A DNA stretch of 64,000 nucleotides, from positions 26,676,119 to 26,740,118 of the forward strand of contig OV277872.1 of assembly GCA_922989275.2 (NCBI GenBank). The letters run 5' to 3'. Under the pieces are notes generated by a model, which saw only the letters and a program-made list of their open reading frames with translations, did not search any database and was not told the DNA's origin. Shown piece after piece: positions 52,926 through 64,000 of the stretch (position 1 is the first letter of the stretch; every line of letters begins with the position of its first letter). Made by a program: the position numbers and the translations under genes. Origin of the DNA: Gari tellinella. Taxonomy: Eukaryota > Mollusca > Bivalvia > Cardiida > Psammobiidae.

Positions 52926-53659
52926 TTATAATAAAATGAGTAAACAAAAGCCACATTTTGAAGAATTCAAGAAACAAATAATTACTCGATACAAAACAGA
53001 AATGTATATTGCTGCCCAAAACTTTCAGTTGCACAAGTTTGAAGTGTCATGGGGAAAATACGAAAATCTAATTAGATAGTGTTAAAGTCATGTGTTTAGC
53101 ACAGATCTGACACAATTGTTGCCTTATTTGGCGTCATTTGCGACAGAATTGTGCTAAAAACCGGCAAAACCTGTTAGAACCATTCCAGTCAGGCCTCTCT
53201 ATGGCGGCCACTGGGGGTGGGGCTACCTGGCATTCGGGGCGGACGGCTTCCTGAAGCTCGATGGAAGCATGGCAGAAAGCTCCTATAGAGGCTTTCTGCT
53301 CTGCTTCCTTCATGCTCTGGACTGTCGTCAGTCTTCGATGCCGCAGATGAGTCTCCCTCTGGTGGCTGTGGTGGAGTGGTTATACTGTATACCTCTCTTC
53401 ACAGATTCTTAACTGGTGGATCCTATATAAAGGTGCCTATAATGGCATTCCTTATCTCAATATCATACTGTCCATCCCATATTTCAATAGCATACTGTCC
53501 ATTCCTAAACTTAATAGCATACAGTTTTGATGTACAAGAAACAGTGTTTATAACCAAGTACAAATTGTTTCAACATAGTTCAGGATTTACCTGCTTTTCA
53601 ATGTTTTAAACAAGAAATTTAACAATGTCAATTCTTCATTTGGCAAATAGTTTGTTTAA
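52926..53659. other. Spacer with one GC-rich hairpin
   Basis: Around 53250-53320, CTTCCTGAAGCTCGATGGAA and GCATGGCAGAAAGCTCC-TATA-GAGGCTTTCTGCTCTGC form a hairpin with the architecture of H2 but different sequence. TGGCATTCC/TGTCCATTCC short repeats occur at 53440-53520. No gene seen. Confidence 0.45.
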
Positions 53660-53890
53660 TGAGTTTTGAAATCAAGTCAGGTGACTATTTGAAGTGGGTT
53701 GAAGGAGGGGTAGAGTGGTCCTTAAGGAACTTTCTGTCATGCTTTCGACATGCTTTATGCCGTTACCTGCTATAATATATAAAAATATTTTGAATGGTAC
53801 ATATTTACGAATAATTAGTGTCTTTTCTTCAGTGGAGGAATGAATTATAGATGTTAAAGGGAGTATGCATTGAGTGGTGAATAGAATGGA
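53660..53890. mobile_element. Diverged H2-type MITE
   Basis: GTGACTATTTGAAGTGGGTT, a hairpin around GGTCCTTAAGGAAC, and the H2 right part (TGCTATAATATATAAAAATATT, TTTCTTCAGTGGAGGAATGA) ending near ATTGAGTGGTGAA. Terminal TTAA not preserved. Confidence 0.5.
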
Positions 53891-54139
53891 TTGACCTGTG
53901 TATTGATAGACAAGCAAAGCTTCCGTCCGTACGACTGGTGTCATGGAAATCGTTTTTTGCTACAAGTGTACACAACCTTCTGTTTTTTTGTTTCTATTTT
54001 ACTATTTTGCTTTTTGCATCTAGTTTTAAAACTGGAAGGAAAACAGTTTTTACTAGCGTCCTTGCCTTTTTGTTTTTCTTTTCTCTAACTTGTGCATAAA
54101 TCTTTAACTTTGAAAATTGTTGTCTGACCTCCACACCAA

Positions 54140-54317
54140 TTCAATAAGCATTTTGCTTTACTCTCAGCCAGCTTGGAACTTCAATATATGTACAAATACT
54201 GAAAATACTCCTGTTGAATCTGACGCATGTTTATGACCAATAAACTGGAACTAACTTATTTATTAGGGGAAACATTGAGTGCATCAGACACATAATATAA
54301 AGTATGAAGTAATGGGT
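54140..54317. mobile_element. H2-type MITE, right half
   Basis: GCATTTTGCTTTACTCTCAGCC and the end AAGTATGAAGTAATGGG followed by TTAA match the right half of H2. The left half is not recognisable. Confidence 0.45.
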
Positions 54318-55186
54318 TAAGTTGAAGCCAATTGTGTGGCCTCTAGAACTTTAATTTACGTCACATATTCGTCAGAACATATATAATATTTGCAGGTCCC
54401 CCCTACTTTCTATACCTTAGATTTCTTTTTAGCACCGAAGCGCGGCATAATTATAGTGTTTGATCTGCTTGTCAAACAGTCTGTCTAACTATCAGTCATC
54501 AAGTCTGAAACTTAAACACTGCGCATAACTTCTCCATTACTGAAGTGATATATTTCAATCTTGGATACACCATCCCTTTGGAGAACACTTCTAGGATGAT
54601 ATATACTTTTTAACTTTGACCTTGAAGCTAATTTCCCAAAAAATTCCAAGATTGGCCATTACTCCCTTATTAGTCAATGGATCTCCTTGATACGTGTAGT
54701 TGGAAATATAACCGCTTGTGACAAGACCTTTCAGCTGACATATACCTATTTGACCTTGACCTCTCATTGACCTTGACTGTGACCAATCTAATTTTCTGAG
54801 ATATATTATAAATGTATATAAATAACTTCAACCTTTACAGTCAAATTAGACGGAAAACCTATACATGTATTTAGACATATTGCATTTTATATATAGAGGG
54901 GCGCTATCATCTTAAAAGAATTTTGTTGTTATTTATATCATTAAGTAGGAAATCAGGTTGATATATAAAACTTGTATTCATTAGTTACAAAAATATTGCT
55001 GAAAAGAAAAATATGCTTTATGCTTTACATGGAAACCCATCTGGAGGTCGGTCAAACTTTTGTTCAACTTGCACATTTTTCTTTACTTTTAGATAGGCAA
55101 GTCTATTTTTGAGTAAGCATCAATTTAAAAAATTGAAAAACCCCTTGTAGTTAAGTCTAGTGTTTATTGTTTACAGCATGTAAGTG
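54318..55186. other. Interval with degenerate repeat text
   Basis: Contains TGACCTTGACCTCTCATTGACC-like stretches reminiscent of tandem-repeat element bodies, but no ends. No gene seen. Confidence 0.4.
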
Positions 55187-55460
55187 TCGACGCTTTTGGT
55201 GCCAATATAGACAAACAGTACAGTCCCAGAGCATAACTATGCAGTTCATGGAAGTGGTGGTTGGTCCTGGGCAGAGACTGTAGAAAGGCTTTCTACAGTC
55301 TCTGGTCCTGGGTCTTCATTATTTGTGTTTTATAACAAGACAAAATCTAATAAATTTGAAAAATATTTATAATCATTATTCAAAAATACTTCTTGAAAAT
55401 CACATATATGTTAAAAACAATACTCAAGAAAAATATTTAACACCAAAAGGGTCGGAAAGC
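55187..55460. mobile_element. H1-like hairpin element, diverged
   Basis: TCGACGCTTTTGGTGCC and AACACCAAAAGGGTCGG form weak terminal inverted repeats. The core at 55272-55304 is a perfect 16-bp hairpin (CAGAGACTGTAGAAAG / CTTTCTACAGTCTCTG), followed by GGGTCTTCATTATTTGTG as in H1 (GGGTCTTCACTGTTTGTC). Its stem sequence is wholly different from H1 yet fully paired. Confidence 0.55.
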
Positions 55461-55563
55461 CTTCTTTTATGTTGCTTTGTAAATGATATATAATATGACT
55501 AATGTGAGGTGGGTATGAGGATGGGTCCCCGACCTTCTCTCACCTATGACGGGGACACAATAA

Positions 55564-56010
55564 ATGGGCTGCATGACAGCCGAAATGAAAAAAAAAAAGG
55601 TAGGTGAGTTCAAAGCATTAATTGAAACTGAAAAGCCTGACATACTTGTTGGTACAGAAACGTGGCTAGCTCCTGAAATCCAAAGTAGCGAGTTTTTACC
55701 GAACGGTTATTCCCTATACAGGGAAGATCGGGCTGGTAAAGGTAAGAGGAGTGGTGGAGTCTTAATCCTTATCCGTGACACTCTCATCTGTTCTCATCAA
55801 CCCCAGTTCAAAACAGAATGTGAAATTACATGGGTTAAGTTGGAAATAGTAGGTACAGAACCCCTCTACATAGGAGCCTACTATAGACCCCACGAAAGTG
55901 ATGAAGTTAGCGTGGAGGAATTGAGGAATTCGCTCGAGCTAGTTAGGCAAAACAAGGGCACAATCTGGCTTACAGGGGACTTTAATTTCCCAAAGATTAC
56001 CTGGAAATGA
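55564..56010 (+). pseudogene. CR1/jockey-like LINE ORF2, endonuclease part
   Basis: The frame reads KKKVGEFKALIETEKPDILV, GTETWL, GGVLILIRD, YIGAYYRPHESDE and TGDFNFPKITWK, the endonuclease domain with its TETWL and GDFN motifs. TGA replaces an expected W codon after ITWK. The frame then continues (SSSNCTPILSVKTD) before a shift to the next frame. The N-terminal MGCMTAEMKK is probably not the authentic start, since other copies have LLNVNFRSIVNK there. Confidence 0.75.
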
Positions 56011-56050
56011 TCAAGTTCCAACTGTACACCAATCTTGTCAGTAAAAACAG

Positions 56051-58456
56051 ATGTATGAAAACTTTAATACTCTTTTAAATGACTTCAATTTAATACAGTT
56101 GGTTACCAAACCCACAAGGTTCCAGAGTACATTGGACCTTTTTTTAACGTCAAATGACACCCTTATCGAGGACTGCTACACACTCCCAGGCCTTAGTGAC
56201 CACTCTATTATCTGTATAACCGCAAACCTGAAACCATCTCTGATCAAGAGCAAGCCCAGGAGGATCTACATATACAGGAGATCCAACTGGGACTTGCTTA
56301 GGAACAGAATGGAGGAGTTTAAATGTAAGTTTTTATCAAATTACCTTGGCAAGTCTGTGCAACTGTTGTGGGATGAGTTTACCCAATGCCTGCAGACTTG
56401 CATTGATGAATGCACCCCCTCTAAAATGATAAAAGGTAAGTCTTCGTTACCATGGATAACGCCTGAAATCAGACGCACCATCCGTAAAAGAAACAAGATG
56501 TACTGCAGGCACAAACAGACAGGTACTCCTACCGATAGGGCCAAGTTTGTGTCACTAAGACATACTGTTCGCCAAAAGATAAAGGCTGCCTACAACAACT
56601 ACCTAGAGGAGCTGATTGGCGTAAATCAGGTAGGTGATGAATCTCAAGTGAACTCCAAAAAACTGTTTTCGTTTCTTAAACATTCACGTCAGGATGGTCA
56701 GGGTATTGCCCCTCTCATGTCAGATGGTAAATTGGTTACTGACACCGTAGAAAAAGCAAATGTCCTAAATCGACAATTCCAATCCGTATTTACCAAAAAA
56801 TCTCCACTTAATCTTACCCAGCTGTGCCAGGTAAGTATACAAGACCACATTGACAAAGGTAATATCAGTCCATCTTCCATCCCTTCTACCCTAAATAATG
56901 AAACACCCCTCATGTCAGATATCAACATCTCCACCACAGGTATTTTAAACTTGCTATCCAAACTAAATCCTGATAAAGCTGCAGGCTCTGACAGGTTAAC
57001 ACCCCTTGTCCTACGGGAGCTGCGGGAGCAGATTGCACCAATCCTTCAGGTCATCTATCAAACTTCAATTGCAATAGGACAAGTGCCGAAGGATTGGACA
57101 TCTGCTAACGTAGCTCCTCTGTACAAGAAGGGCGAGAAATCTAATGCGGCAAACTACCGCCCTATATCCCTTACATGTATCCTCTGCAAAATACTGGAAC
57201 ATGTGGTTGCATCAAACCTGGTCAGTCATATGGACATACATGGCCAAATGTACGATCTACAACACGGCTTTAGGGAGCGAAGGTCCTACGAGACTCAGCT
57301 GGCCATGATCATTGAGGATATTGCTAGAAATACCAGTCAAGGTAAGCAAACCGATCGTATCCTCCTTGATTTCAGCAAGGCTTTTGACATGGTCAATAAT
57401 GAGAGGTTGCTCCTAAATCTACACAAGTACGGTATTCGAGGTACAACCTTATCCTGGATACGGGCATTTCTGAGTGGTAGATTGCAGACAGTTGTACTTG
57501 ACGGTGAGTCCTCTGATACGGTTCAAGTCTCTTCAGGTGTACCGCAGGGCTCTGTCCTTGGCCCTATCCTGTTCTTGGTCTGCATTAATGACTTACCGGA
57601 CAACATAACCTCCCAGGTACGACTATTTGCAGATGACACTGCGGTCTACCTCACAGTAAATGACAAAGACACCGACCAAACAACGCTCCAGACTGACTTG
57701 AATAAGCTACAAGCATGGTCAACTAAATGGGACATGAGTTTCAACCCATCCAAATGTCAGGTTATTCACACCACTAAAGCTAAATGTCCCATTCCAACAA
57801 AATACACACTGCACGGACAAATGCTCTCTGCCGTCAGTAGTGCCCGGTATCTGGGAGTGGACCTGTCCAGCAACCTCTCATGGAATGACCATGTCAATCG
57901 CATCTCATCCAGTGCTAATCGGACACTTGGTTTCCTGAGGAGAAATATCAGAACACCCTCTCCCAAAATTAGAGAGTGTGCTTACAAAGCTCTAGTCCGC
58001 CCCCAGTTAGAGTACGCGAGCTCCATCTTGGACCCCCATACCCTAGTAAATACAGCAAAGTTTGAAATGGTGCAACGACGTGCTGCCAGATGGGTCCAAA
58101 ATTACTATTCTAGCTACTCTAGTGTCACCGAAATGCTTGGTAAGCTGGGCTGGAGAACGTTGGAGCAGAGACGATCTGATGCACGTCTGTGTCTGTTTTA
58201 TAGGATTGTCCATGGTTTGGTTTCTATTCCAATGCCAGTCTACATACAGTATAACACCAGGGCTTCCCGACACTGTCACCCTTTAACTTTCAGACAGATA
58301 CACACTGGAGCCAACTATTACAAGTATTCTTTTCTTCCCTTAGCTGTTGTCCAGTGGAACGCACTCCCAGCGGATGTGGTGCTGTCGGCTGACTTGAACC
58401 ATTTCAAGGCTGCCGTCAGCACCATCATTCACCATAAGCCATTAGTCATGTATTGA
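56051..58456 (+). CDS. CR1/jockey-like LINE ORF2, reverse transcriptase part
   Basis: 801 codons uninterrupted. The end of the endonuclease (PTRFQSTLDLFLTSND, LPGLSDHSIICITA) is followed by the RT: LNPDKAAGSDRLTPLVL, NYRPISLTCILCKILEHVVA, RILLDFSKAFD (near residue 440), SSGVPQGSVLGPILFLVCIND, and LFADDTAVYL (near 527). The C-terminal VRPQLEYASSILDPH and EMVQRRAARWV text is family-typical. It ends 185 bp before an AGATAGATAG tail (58617-58640). One nonsense codon and one frameshift separate it from the endonuclease part, so the element is recent but inactive. Confidence 0.85.
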   Translation: MYENFNTLLNDFNLIQLVTKPTRFQSTLDLFLTSNDTLIEDCYTLPGLSDHSIICITANLKPSLIKSKPRRIYIYRRSNWDLLRNRMEEFKCKFLSNYLGKSVQLLWDEFTQCLQTCIDECTPSKMIKGKSSLPWITPEIRRTIRKRNKMYCRHKQTGTPTDRAKFVSLRHTVRQKIKAAYNNYLEELIGVNQVGDESQVNSKKLFSFLKHSRQDGQGIAPLMSDGKLVTDTVEKANVLNRQFQSVFTKKSPLNLTQLCQVSIQDHIDKGNISPSSIPSTLNNETPLMSDINISTTGILNLLSKLNPDKAAGSDRLTPLVLRELREQIAPILQVIYQTSIAIGQVPKDWTSANVAPLYKKGEKSNAANYRPISLTCILCKILEHVVASNLVSHMDIHGQMYDLQHGFRERRSYETQLAMIIEDIARNTSQGKQTDRILLDFSKAFDMVNNERLLLNLHKYGIRGTTLSWIRAFLSGRLQTVVLDGESSDTVQVSSGVPQGSVLGPILFLVCINDLPDNITSQVRLFADDTAVYLTVNDKDTDQTTLQTDLNKLQAWSTKWDMSFNPSKCQVIHTTKAKCPIPTKYTLHGQMLSAVSSARYLGVDLSSNLSWNDHVNRISSSANRTLGFLRRNIRTPSPKIRECAYKALVRPQLEYASSILDPHTLVNTAKFEMVQRRAARWVQNYYSSYSSVTEMLGKLGWRTLEQRRSDARLCLFYRIVHGLVSIPMPVYIQYNTRASRHCHPLTFRQIHTGANYYKYSFLPLAVVQWNALPADVVLSADLNHFKAAVSTIIHHKPLVMY

Positions 58457-58643
58457 TGTTTTTAACCTGCTCTTAACCTTATTCGTTTTAAACCTAACAA
58501 TTATCTCACTTTTTACTATGTTATTCTACTTTTCTTTTTTCCTTTCACTTATTTCTACTAACAGACACAGACGCGCAGCTGCTCAAAATTACCCGTGAGG
58601 GTGTGCAGCAGTAAAAAGAGATAGAGACAGATAGATAGAACAA
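58457..58643 (+). mobile_element. 3' untranslated end and (GATA)n tail of the preceding LINE
   Basis: A T-rich trailer is followed by GCGCAGCTGCTCAAAATT and GTGAGGGTGTGCAGCAG, which pair partly (CTGCTC...GCAGCAG), then AGATAGAGACAGATAGATAGA. A 3' stem followed by a short simple repeat is usual for CR1-group LINEs and is recognised by their RT. Confidence 0.6.
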
Positions 58644-61600
58644 ATGGTAAAGGGGCCTACAAGGGAAAACAATATCCTGGACCTGTACTTCACAAACCAA
58701 CCAAGCCAAGTCCATGCTGTTAAAACCTTACCCAGCCTAGGTTCCTCCGACCACAGCATCGTGAATCATGAACTTAAGCTTCCAATTCGTCGTCAAAAAC
58801 AGGCCAAAAGAACTGTTAAACAGTACAAAAAGGCTGATTTGGACGCCTATAAATCCGATCTTGCAAGTTGCAACTCACTTTCAGGACCAATTTACAGATC
58901 TTCATGAAGATGACCCAAACTCCCTGTGGACACGAATTAAGTTCTTAATTCGTGCTGTGGACCATCTTCAAGGATAAACTTAATTGCTGCACAAATAAAT
59001 TCATTCCAAATAGAATTCTCAAGCCGAAACGAGACCTCCCCTGGACGACAAGGCACATAACCAGACTGATCCACAAAAGGGACAAGCTGTATGACAAGTG
59101 TAAAGGCAACAGAGGAAGTGCTCTTCACAGCAAACAAAAACCACGCTTGGTTTCTCTGGAAGCTCTGATCTAGAAAGAGATCAGAAAGTCATACTGGGAA
59201 TATCTCGAAAATGCGATCTTCCCAAACGACTCGGGTCAAAACTCCCAAAAATTATATTCCTTTGTCAAGCACAAGAAATCCGATAACCAAGGTATTGCTC
59301 CCCTGAAATTTGAAGGACAAACACATACAGATTCAGTAGACAAAGCCCAAATCCTTAACAACCAATTCCAATCAGTTTTCTCAAAGCCCAAACCATGTAA
59401 GCTTGAGCAAATATGTCATCTCAATCTGTTTGAACACCACCACTCTGATAACACAGAAAAAACATTCATGCCCAATGTGAAGAGCACACTTGCTGGAGTG
59501 GAGAAACTCTTATCCAACCTAAACCCGTATAAAGCTCGGGGTCCTGATCACATAAATCCTCGTATACTGAAAGAACTTAGCCTTTATGTTTCTTCTTACT
59601 TGACCAAGATATTCATATCCTCCCTGCATACAGGTATTGTTCCAGAAGATTGGAGGAATGCTGTAGTGGCTCCCGTCTATAAGAAAGGCCAAAAGTGTAA
59701 GTCCACTAATTGCATGCCCATTTCACTTACATGCATTGCCTCCAAGCTTATGGAGCATGTCCTGGTATCAAACATGATGAACTAGTTAGACTCAGAAAAC
59801 CTCTTACCCCCATTTCAACATTGCTTAAGATCCAAACACAGCTGCGAAACACAACTTCTCTCTTTTACACAGGAACTTTTTGATAACCTCCATGACGGCA
59901 AACAAAATGATTTTATTGTAGTGAATTTTAGTAAGGCATTCGATAAGGTGGACCATAACCTGCTCATCTAAAAACTCTCTCAACTTGGTATAAATCCACA
60001 AATAGTTTCATGGATCATAAGTAACAGAAGCCACAAAGTAGTAGTAGAAGTCCTAGGACCCTGTCTTTTTCTATGCTACATCAACGACTTGCCACAATCA
60101 GTTAAGAGTAGAGCCCGTTTATTTGCAGACGATACAATTGTTTACCTGACCATAAACTCTGAAAGTGATGCAATGAGACTGCAAAATGATCTTGAAAACA
60201 TTGAAATCTGGGAAAGTAATTTAATCCTGACAAATGCGAAATTATTAGAATATCCAAAAAGAAAAAAAAAATTAAATATCTCTATAAGCTTCATAACCAA
60301 AGGAGGATGCACACAACTTACCTGACAAAGGAGACATCTCTTACCCTGATCTACCAGAAATTACCATCCACCCTGATGGTGTCAGGAAGTTAAGTACTAC
60401 AGGACATCAATCCACATAAAGCAACAGGACCAGACAACATTCCAGGCCAACTAATCAAGGAGGTTGCACAGGAAGTCACACCAATACTTACCCTTTTATT
60501 CAGAGCATCACTGCATCAGGGGAGAATACCTGGCGACTGGAAAGAAGATACTGTTACACCCCTTTTCAAGAAAGGTGACAGAGGGAAGGCATCAAATTAT
60601 CGTCCTGTATCACTCACTTCAATCACCTGCAAGATAATGGAGCATATTCTACATAGCACCATTATCAGTCATCTGGAGAGCTCACAGATCTTATCCAACT
60701 ACCAACACGGATTCCGGAAACGAAGGTCATGCGAGAGTCAGCTAGTCATCACCATGCAAGAGCGACAAGACAGCCTTAATACAGGAGACCAAGTTGATTG
60801 CGTCCTACTAGACTTCTCAAAGGCTTTTGACAAGGTCCTACACCAAAGACTTCTACTCAAGTGTCATCACTACGGAATCCGGGGTAAACCCCTACAGTGG
60901 ATAGCGAGCTTCCTCCGACATCGAACCCAAGAAGTAGTATGCGAAGGAGTCAAGTCAGGAAGGTGACCAGTGACATCCGGTGTGCCCCAAGGGACAGTGC
61001 TCGGACCGCTCCTTTTCCTTGTCTACATTAACGACTTGCCAGAATTAGTATCGTCAACAGCAAGATTGTTCGCAGATGACTGTTTGTTATACAGGAAAAT
61101 CAGATCACCAGAGGACTCTAGGATCCTTCAAAATGACATTGACAGCCTGCAACTATGGGAGGATGACTGGTTAATGAGCTTTAATACAGACAAGTGAGAA
61201 GTCCTGAGAGTCACCAACAAGAGGAAACCACTCATATCTACCTACACTTGAGCTGGACCCCTCACATAGACAATGTAGCGAAGAAGGCAAACAACATCAA
61301 CGCTTTTCTCAGTCGCAACATCAGCACCTGTCCCAGCAAAATCAAAGAACAGTGCTACAGGACCATGGTGAGACCAGTTATGGAGTATGCCTGTATTGTG
61401 TGGGACCCCATAACACAGAAGGATACCAACACGATAGAGATGGTCCAGAGGAGAGCTGCACGCTTTGTCTATGGAGACTACAGCACAACCAGCAGCGTAA
61501 CATCTATGCTCCAACGACTTCAGTGGGAAACACTGCAACAACGCAGACAACAACTGAAACTGGTTATGCTGTATCGAGTCATCTATGGACTAGTGGCAGT

Positions 61601-62250
61601 ACCATCACAGCCATACCTGGTACCCAGAGGCACCTTAACAGCAACCAGAGGCCACATTCTACGCTTCCAGGTCCCATACTCTCAAGTGCAGAACCATCAA
61701 CAGTCCTTCTTCCCCTCTACCATTCGCTTGTGGAACAACCTACCAGACAGCGTTGCCACAGCCTCCACTCTAGAAGGGATTTTTTAATTGTAAATATTGG
61801 ATTTTAAATTGTACCTATTGGATTTTTAAAATAAGGCACGTTACTTGTTGGGCATGAGCACAAAGTCTGCGAAAATACTCCAGAGGAGGTAATGCAGAGT
61901 ATTAGAAGAAGAAGAACCAGGAATTAAAAGATACTGATCAGGCCAAATATTTAGGTGTTACCATAAGCAAAGACTTTACGTGGAACAAACATATACAAAC
62001 TATTACAGCCAAAGCAAACAGTACACTTAGATTAATTAAACGTAATGTAAAGACCAACAATCAGAAAATCAAAGAAACTGCCTACAAAACCTATGTCCTC
62101 CCTCAACTGGAATATTGCAGTACAGTGTGGCATCCATGGCAGACTGGCCTTACTTATGACCTGGTACGAGTACAAAGAGCAGCAGCAAGATACGTCATGA
62201 ATGATTACTCCTATAACAGTAGCGTAACTAGCATGTTGAACACACTTAAA
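58644..62250 (+). pseudogene. CR1/jockey-like LINE ORF2, multiply broken, interrupted by another LINE
   Basis: The pieces in order are: ENNILDLYFTNQPSQVHAV and LGSSDHSIV (endonuclease end), ERDLPWTTRHITRLI-like linker text, LNPYKARGPDHINPRIL, WRNAVVAPVYKKGQKC, VNFSKAFDKVDHN, then LFADDTIVYL (about 60115). It is cut at 60299 by a second LINE and resumes at 61915 with QELKDTDQAKYLGVTISKDF, LPQLEYCSTVWHPW and RVQRAAARYV. It ends abruptly at 62250 against another repeat. Many stops and shifts. Confidence 0.75.
60300..61914 (+). pseudogene. CR1/jockey-like LINE inserted in the preceding LINE (TSD AACCA)
   Basis: AACCA flanks it (60295-60299 and 61915-61919). Broken ORF2 text includes [114 protein letters not shown] and NLPDSVATASTLEGIF. 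Stops occur at 60966 and 61197. The 3' end is GTATTAGAAGAAGAAGAA, a short GAA tail. It is 5' truncated, with no endonuclease. Confidence 0.8.
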
Positions 62251-62465
62251 GAGGCTCGCAACCGGATTTAGCATTAAAAATAGTAATTTATATGAATTAA
62301 CGTACTTCACTGGTAGCTATTTATAGTACATATTCGGCTCGGGTTTGTGTCTGAGCCCGTGTAGGGAAGCAACAACAACAACTATACCGTTAGCTAACGC
62401 TATAGAAAAACGATGGAAATATCTAAAAAAACTAAGATTCGGTGCCGATTCTTGAGACTTTTTTC
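62251..62465 (+). repeat. Uninterrupted copy of the dispersed repeat seen at 7621-9335
   Basis: It carries AAAGAGGCTCGCAACCGG to ACTAAGATTCGGTGCCGATTC without the tRNA-like insertion or the class 1 tandem-repeat element found in the other copy. It truncates the LINE at 62250. Confidence 0.7.
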
Positions 62466-62594
62466 AGCGGAGCTGTCTATTATATATTTAGACACAAATT
62501 TCTATTTAGACAAACATTTGAACCAATCATATTTGATCAGAAATTTAAAATTAAGAGCACCTGTTGAAACTGAATTGTCTGATTGGATAGTAGC

Positions 62595-62787
62595 CAGGGC
62601 TCCAGAAAAGAGAATTATTTCAAAACTTAAAAACTTTATTTGTGCATTAAACCCTATGATGTCCAACTCATTTGAATTGTCTCTTTGAGACGATAAAAAT
62701 GAGTGGTAACACCATAGGGTTTGGTGCTGAAATGAGTGAGAAAATGTTAGATTTGTTCAATTTACTCCCCTCTTATCTGGAGCCCTG
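62595..62787. mobile_element. H3 hairpin MITE with CAGGGCTCCAGA ends
   Basis: The ends CAGGGCTCCAGAAAAGAG and CTCTTATCTGGAGCCCTG are inverted repeats with one mismatch. The core AAACCCTATGATGTCCAACTC ... GAGTGGTAACACCATAGGGTTT is a long hairpin with TCTCTTTGAGA near its apex. CAGGG ends suggest hAT-type, but no target duplication was found. Confidence 0.65.
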
Positions 62788-63072
62788 AAAATGCATACAG
62801 CCTGGCAGGTTGAGTGTAAGGCAGTGTGTAATACTGAGCTGATGACATCATGTTTCTATTTTAAGATATGCTAGCAGATGTGACTGTCTATTTATAGATA
62901 GGCAGTGGTAGCTAGGTGTTGTGTTTAATAATGGTTTACTATAGGTAAATTTTGCGCGCTGAACCGTGACTGAGCTTATCTATTTATAGAAGTTGCAACC
63001 ATTCCATGTTATGGGTAAGTTAGGGTTCAAACCTGAACTTGATATTTAAAATAAGATTTTGATACCTATATT
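62788..63072. other. Interval without recognised feature
   Basis: Short repeats of CTATTTATAGA occur (62889, 62978). No gene seen. Confidence 0.4.
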
Positions 63073-63162
63073 TGTCATCGTGGTCGAGAGAGTAGAGTAC
63101 TTGCTGCATGTGGATAGCGTTTTACTGAGTAAGGTCATGGGTTCGATACCCAGTGGATGCTG
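63073..63162 (+). mobile_element. tRNA-like relic or SINE head
   Basis: CGTGGTCGAGAGAGTAGAG resembles an A box region, and CATGGGTTCGATACCCAGTG is a good T arm with B box. A T6 run follows (63163-63168). The acceptor stem pairs poorly. It could be a class II tRNA pseudogene or a SINE head. Confidence 0.5.
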
Positions 63163-63479
63163 TTTTTTCATTAATGTTTTTGGTTTGGAAAGGTATTTTA
63201 TACTACATATGACGATAACCATAAGGACATAAAGTAATTTATCAGTATTTAAATAAAACACATGTATATATTATTCAATTTGTTATTACATTTCTGAATA
63301 ACCACATAGTTCAAACTAAAGATGGTACGACAGACAAAAACACCGCGTCAATAGACTAAAATTCCATGGCAATGAAGCTTGTAGAAAACTTCTACGCGCC
63401 TGTAAGAAGGAGAAGCAGAAACGATTTAAAATCCAATAAAACTTAAACGGCAAGTATACTCGTCATTTAGAAAGAGTAT

Positions 63480-63600
63480 ACTTCACTTGTCTCCTGAAAA
63501 CAGTAAATACCAGATCAGAGGGCTCCTTAAGGAGCACTCTGATCAGGGTAACACTGTCTGTCATTTTTCAATTGTCATACATTAACTTGACCTAATTGGA
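63480..63600. repeat. H1 hairpin core, fragment
   Basis: CTGAAAACAGTAAATACCAG, ATCAGAGGGCTCC-TTA-AGGAGCACTCTGAT, CAGGGTAACACTGTCTGTCA is the H1 hairpin with a TTAA-containing loop and a few mismatches. The terminal TTAA sites are not identified. Confidence 0.55.
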
Positions 63601-64000
63601 AACAGAATTTCAGTGATAAATGAAAACAAATTACATACATTTAAAACGTTCAATACTTCAAAAAGTTAAACGTTTTAGGTCGTCTATGACACATTTAGGA
63701 TATATGTTAAACAATTCAAATAAGTCATTGTTTGAAAAATAAGGCAATAAAACATAAAAATTAAAAGAAATAATTTCGAACCCACAGCCTTTTTATCCTA
63801 TTGCAAGTACCCTTACACTCTACCTATTACTCTAACTCGATTATTGATTTAATTTCAATACACAAGGCACAATATCCTTAGTAAACCATGAAAGGTAGGT
63901 AACTCCTGAACGAATTTATGCTTTTTGATGAGTTTTACCTCTATGGGTGGACTCGTCCTAAAGGTCACGGCTCACGGGTCAAAATCTACCTATACCAAAT
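63601..64000 (-). other. AT-rich end of window with a weak tRNA-like trace
   Basis: Read on the minus strand, 63774-63846 has GGTAGAGTGTAAGGGTACTTGC and GCTGTGGGTTCGAAATTATT, a possible decayed A/B-box pair similar to 63073-63162. Nothing else recognised. Confidence 0.35.

Noticed and set aside
63073..63162. Functional tRNA gene
   Set aside because: The T arm is good but the acceptor stem and D arm do not fold convincingly.
1..64000. LTR retrotransposons or viral integrations
   Set aside because: No gag, protease, integrase or long direct repeats flanking coding regions were seen; all RTs are of the non-LTR type.

Overview
The window looks like intergenic DNA from an invertebrate animal, most likely a bivalve mollusc. 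That is an inference from the eukaryotic repeat content, from dispersed elements that start near 'CGCTCACCTGG' and end near 'CCAGGTGAGCTAA', and from CR1/Tx1-like LINEs and a tRNA-derived SINE. I see no bacterial operon, rRNA, CRISPR array, viral gene or convincing multi-exon host gene. The only host-like coding region is a broken C2H2 zinc-finger array (9897-11850, minus). Everything else I can name is mobile DNA in various states of decay.

Layout. 1-9750: short hairpin-bearing elements flanked by TTAA, a SINE, and a series of elements with internal tandem repeats (called here TR elements, classes 1-4) that end in small hairpins. 9750-11850: zinc-finger gene with a MITE in its 3' end. 11940-17776: more TR elements, one of them inside a dead mariner, plus a foldback. 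18124-27925: a large TIR element (copy A) filled with later insertions. 27980-39881: a pogo-like element of about 11.9 kb with TA target duplication. It carries a frameshifted transposase, which is itself interrupted by a Harbinger-type MITE, and it contains copy B of the same large TIR element. Copy B contains a TTAA MITE, and that MITE contains an intact hAT transposon. 40140-44228: a foldback/Mutator-like element with a 10-bp target duplication and its own nested mariner and MITEs. 44332-44612: a palindrome whose central 116 bp are perfect and spacerless. 44650-62250: non-LTR retrotransposons (Tx1/L1-like, a second clade fused to it, and several CR1/jockey-like copies, one inserted in another). 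62251-64000: repeat fragments and tRNA-like relics.

Because copies A and B are paralogous, each provides empty sites for insertions in the other. Several insertion boundaries and target duplications can therefore be read directly from the sequence. The most intact protein is the 702-aa hAT transposase at 36557-38665 (minus). The most unusual structures are: the shared architecture of four unrelated-sequence TR classes with roughly nucleosome-sized units; a MITE built of a degenerate CG-centred motif repeated about every 11 bp; the hairpin MITEs that carry TTAA at their apex and receive other TTAA elements there; and the long perfect palindrome.
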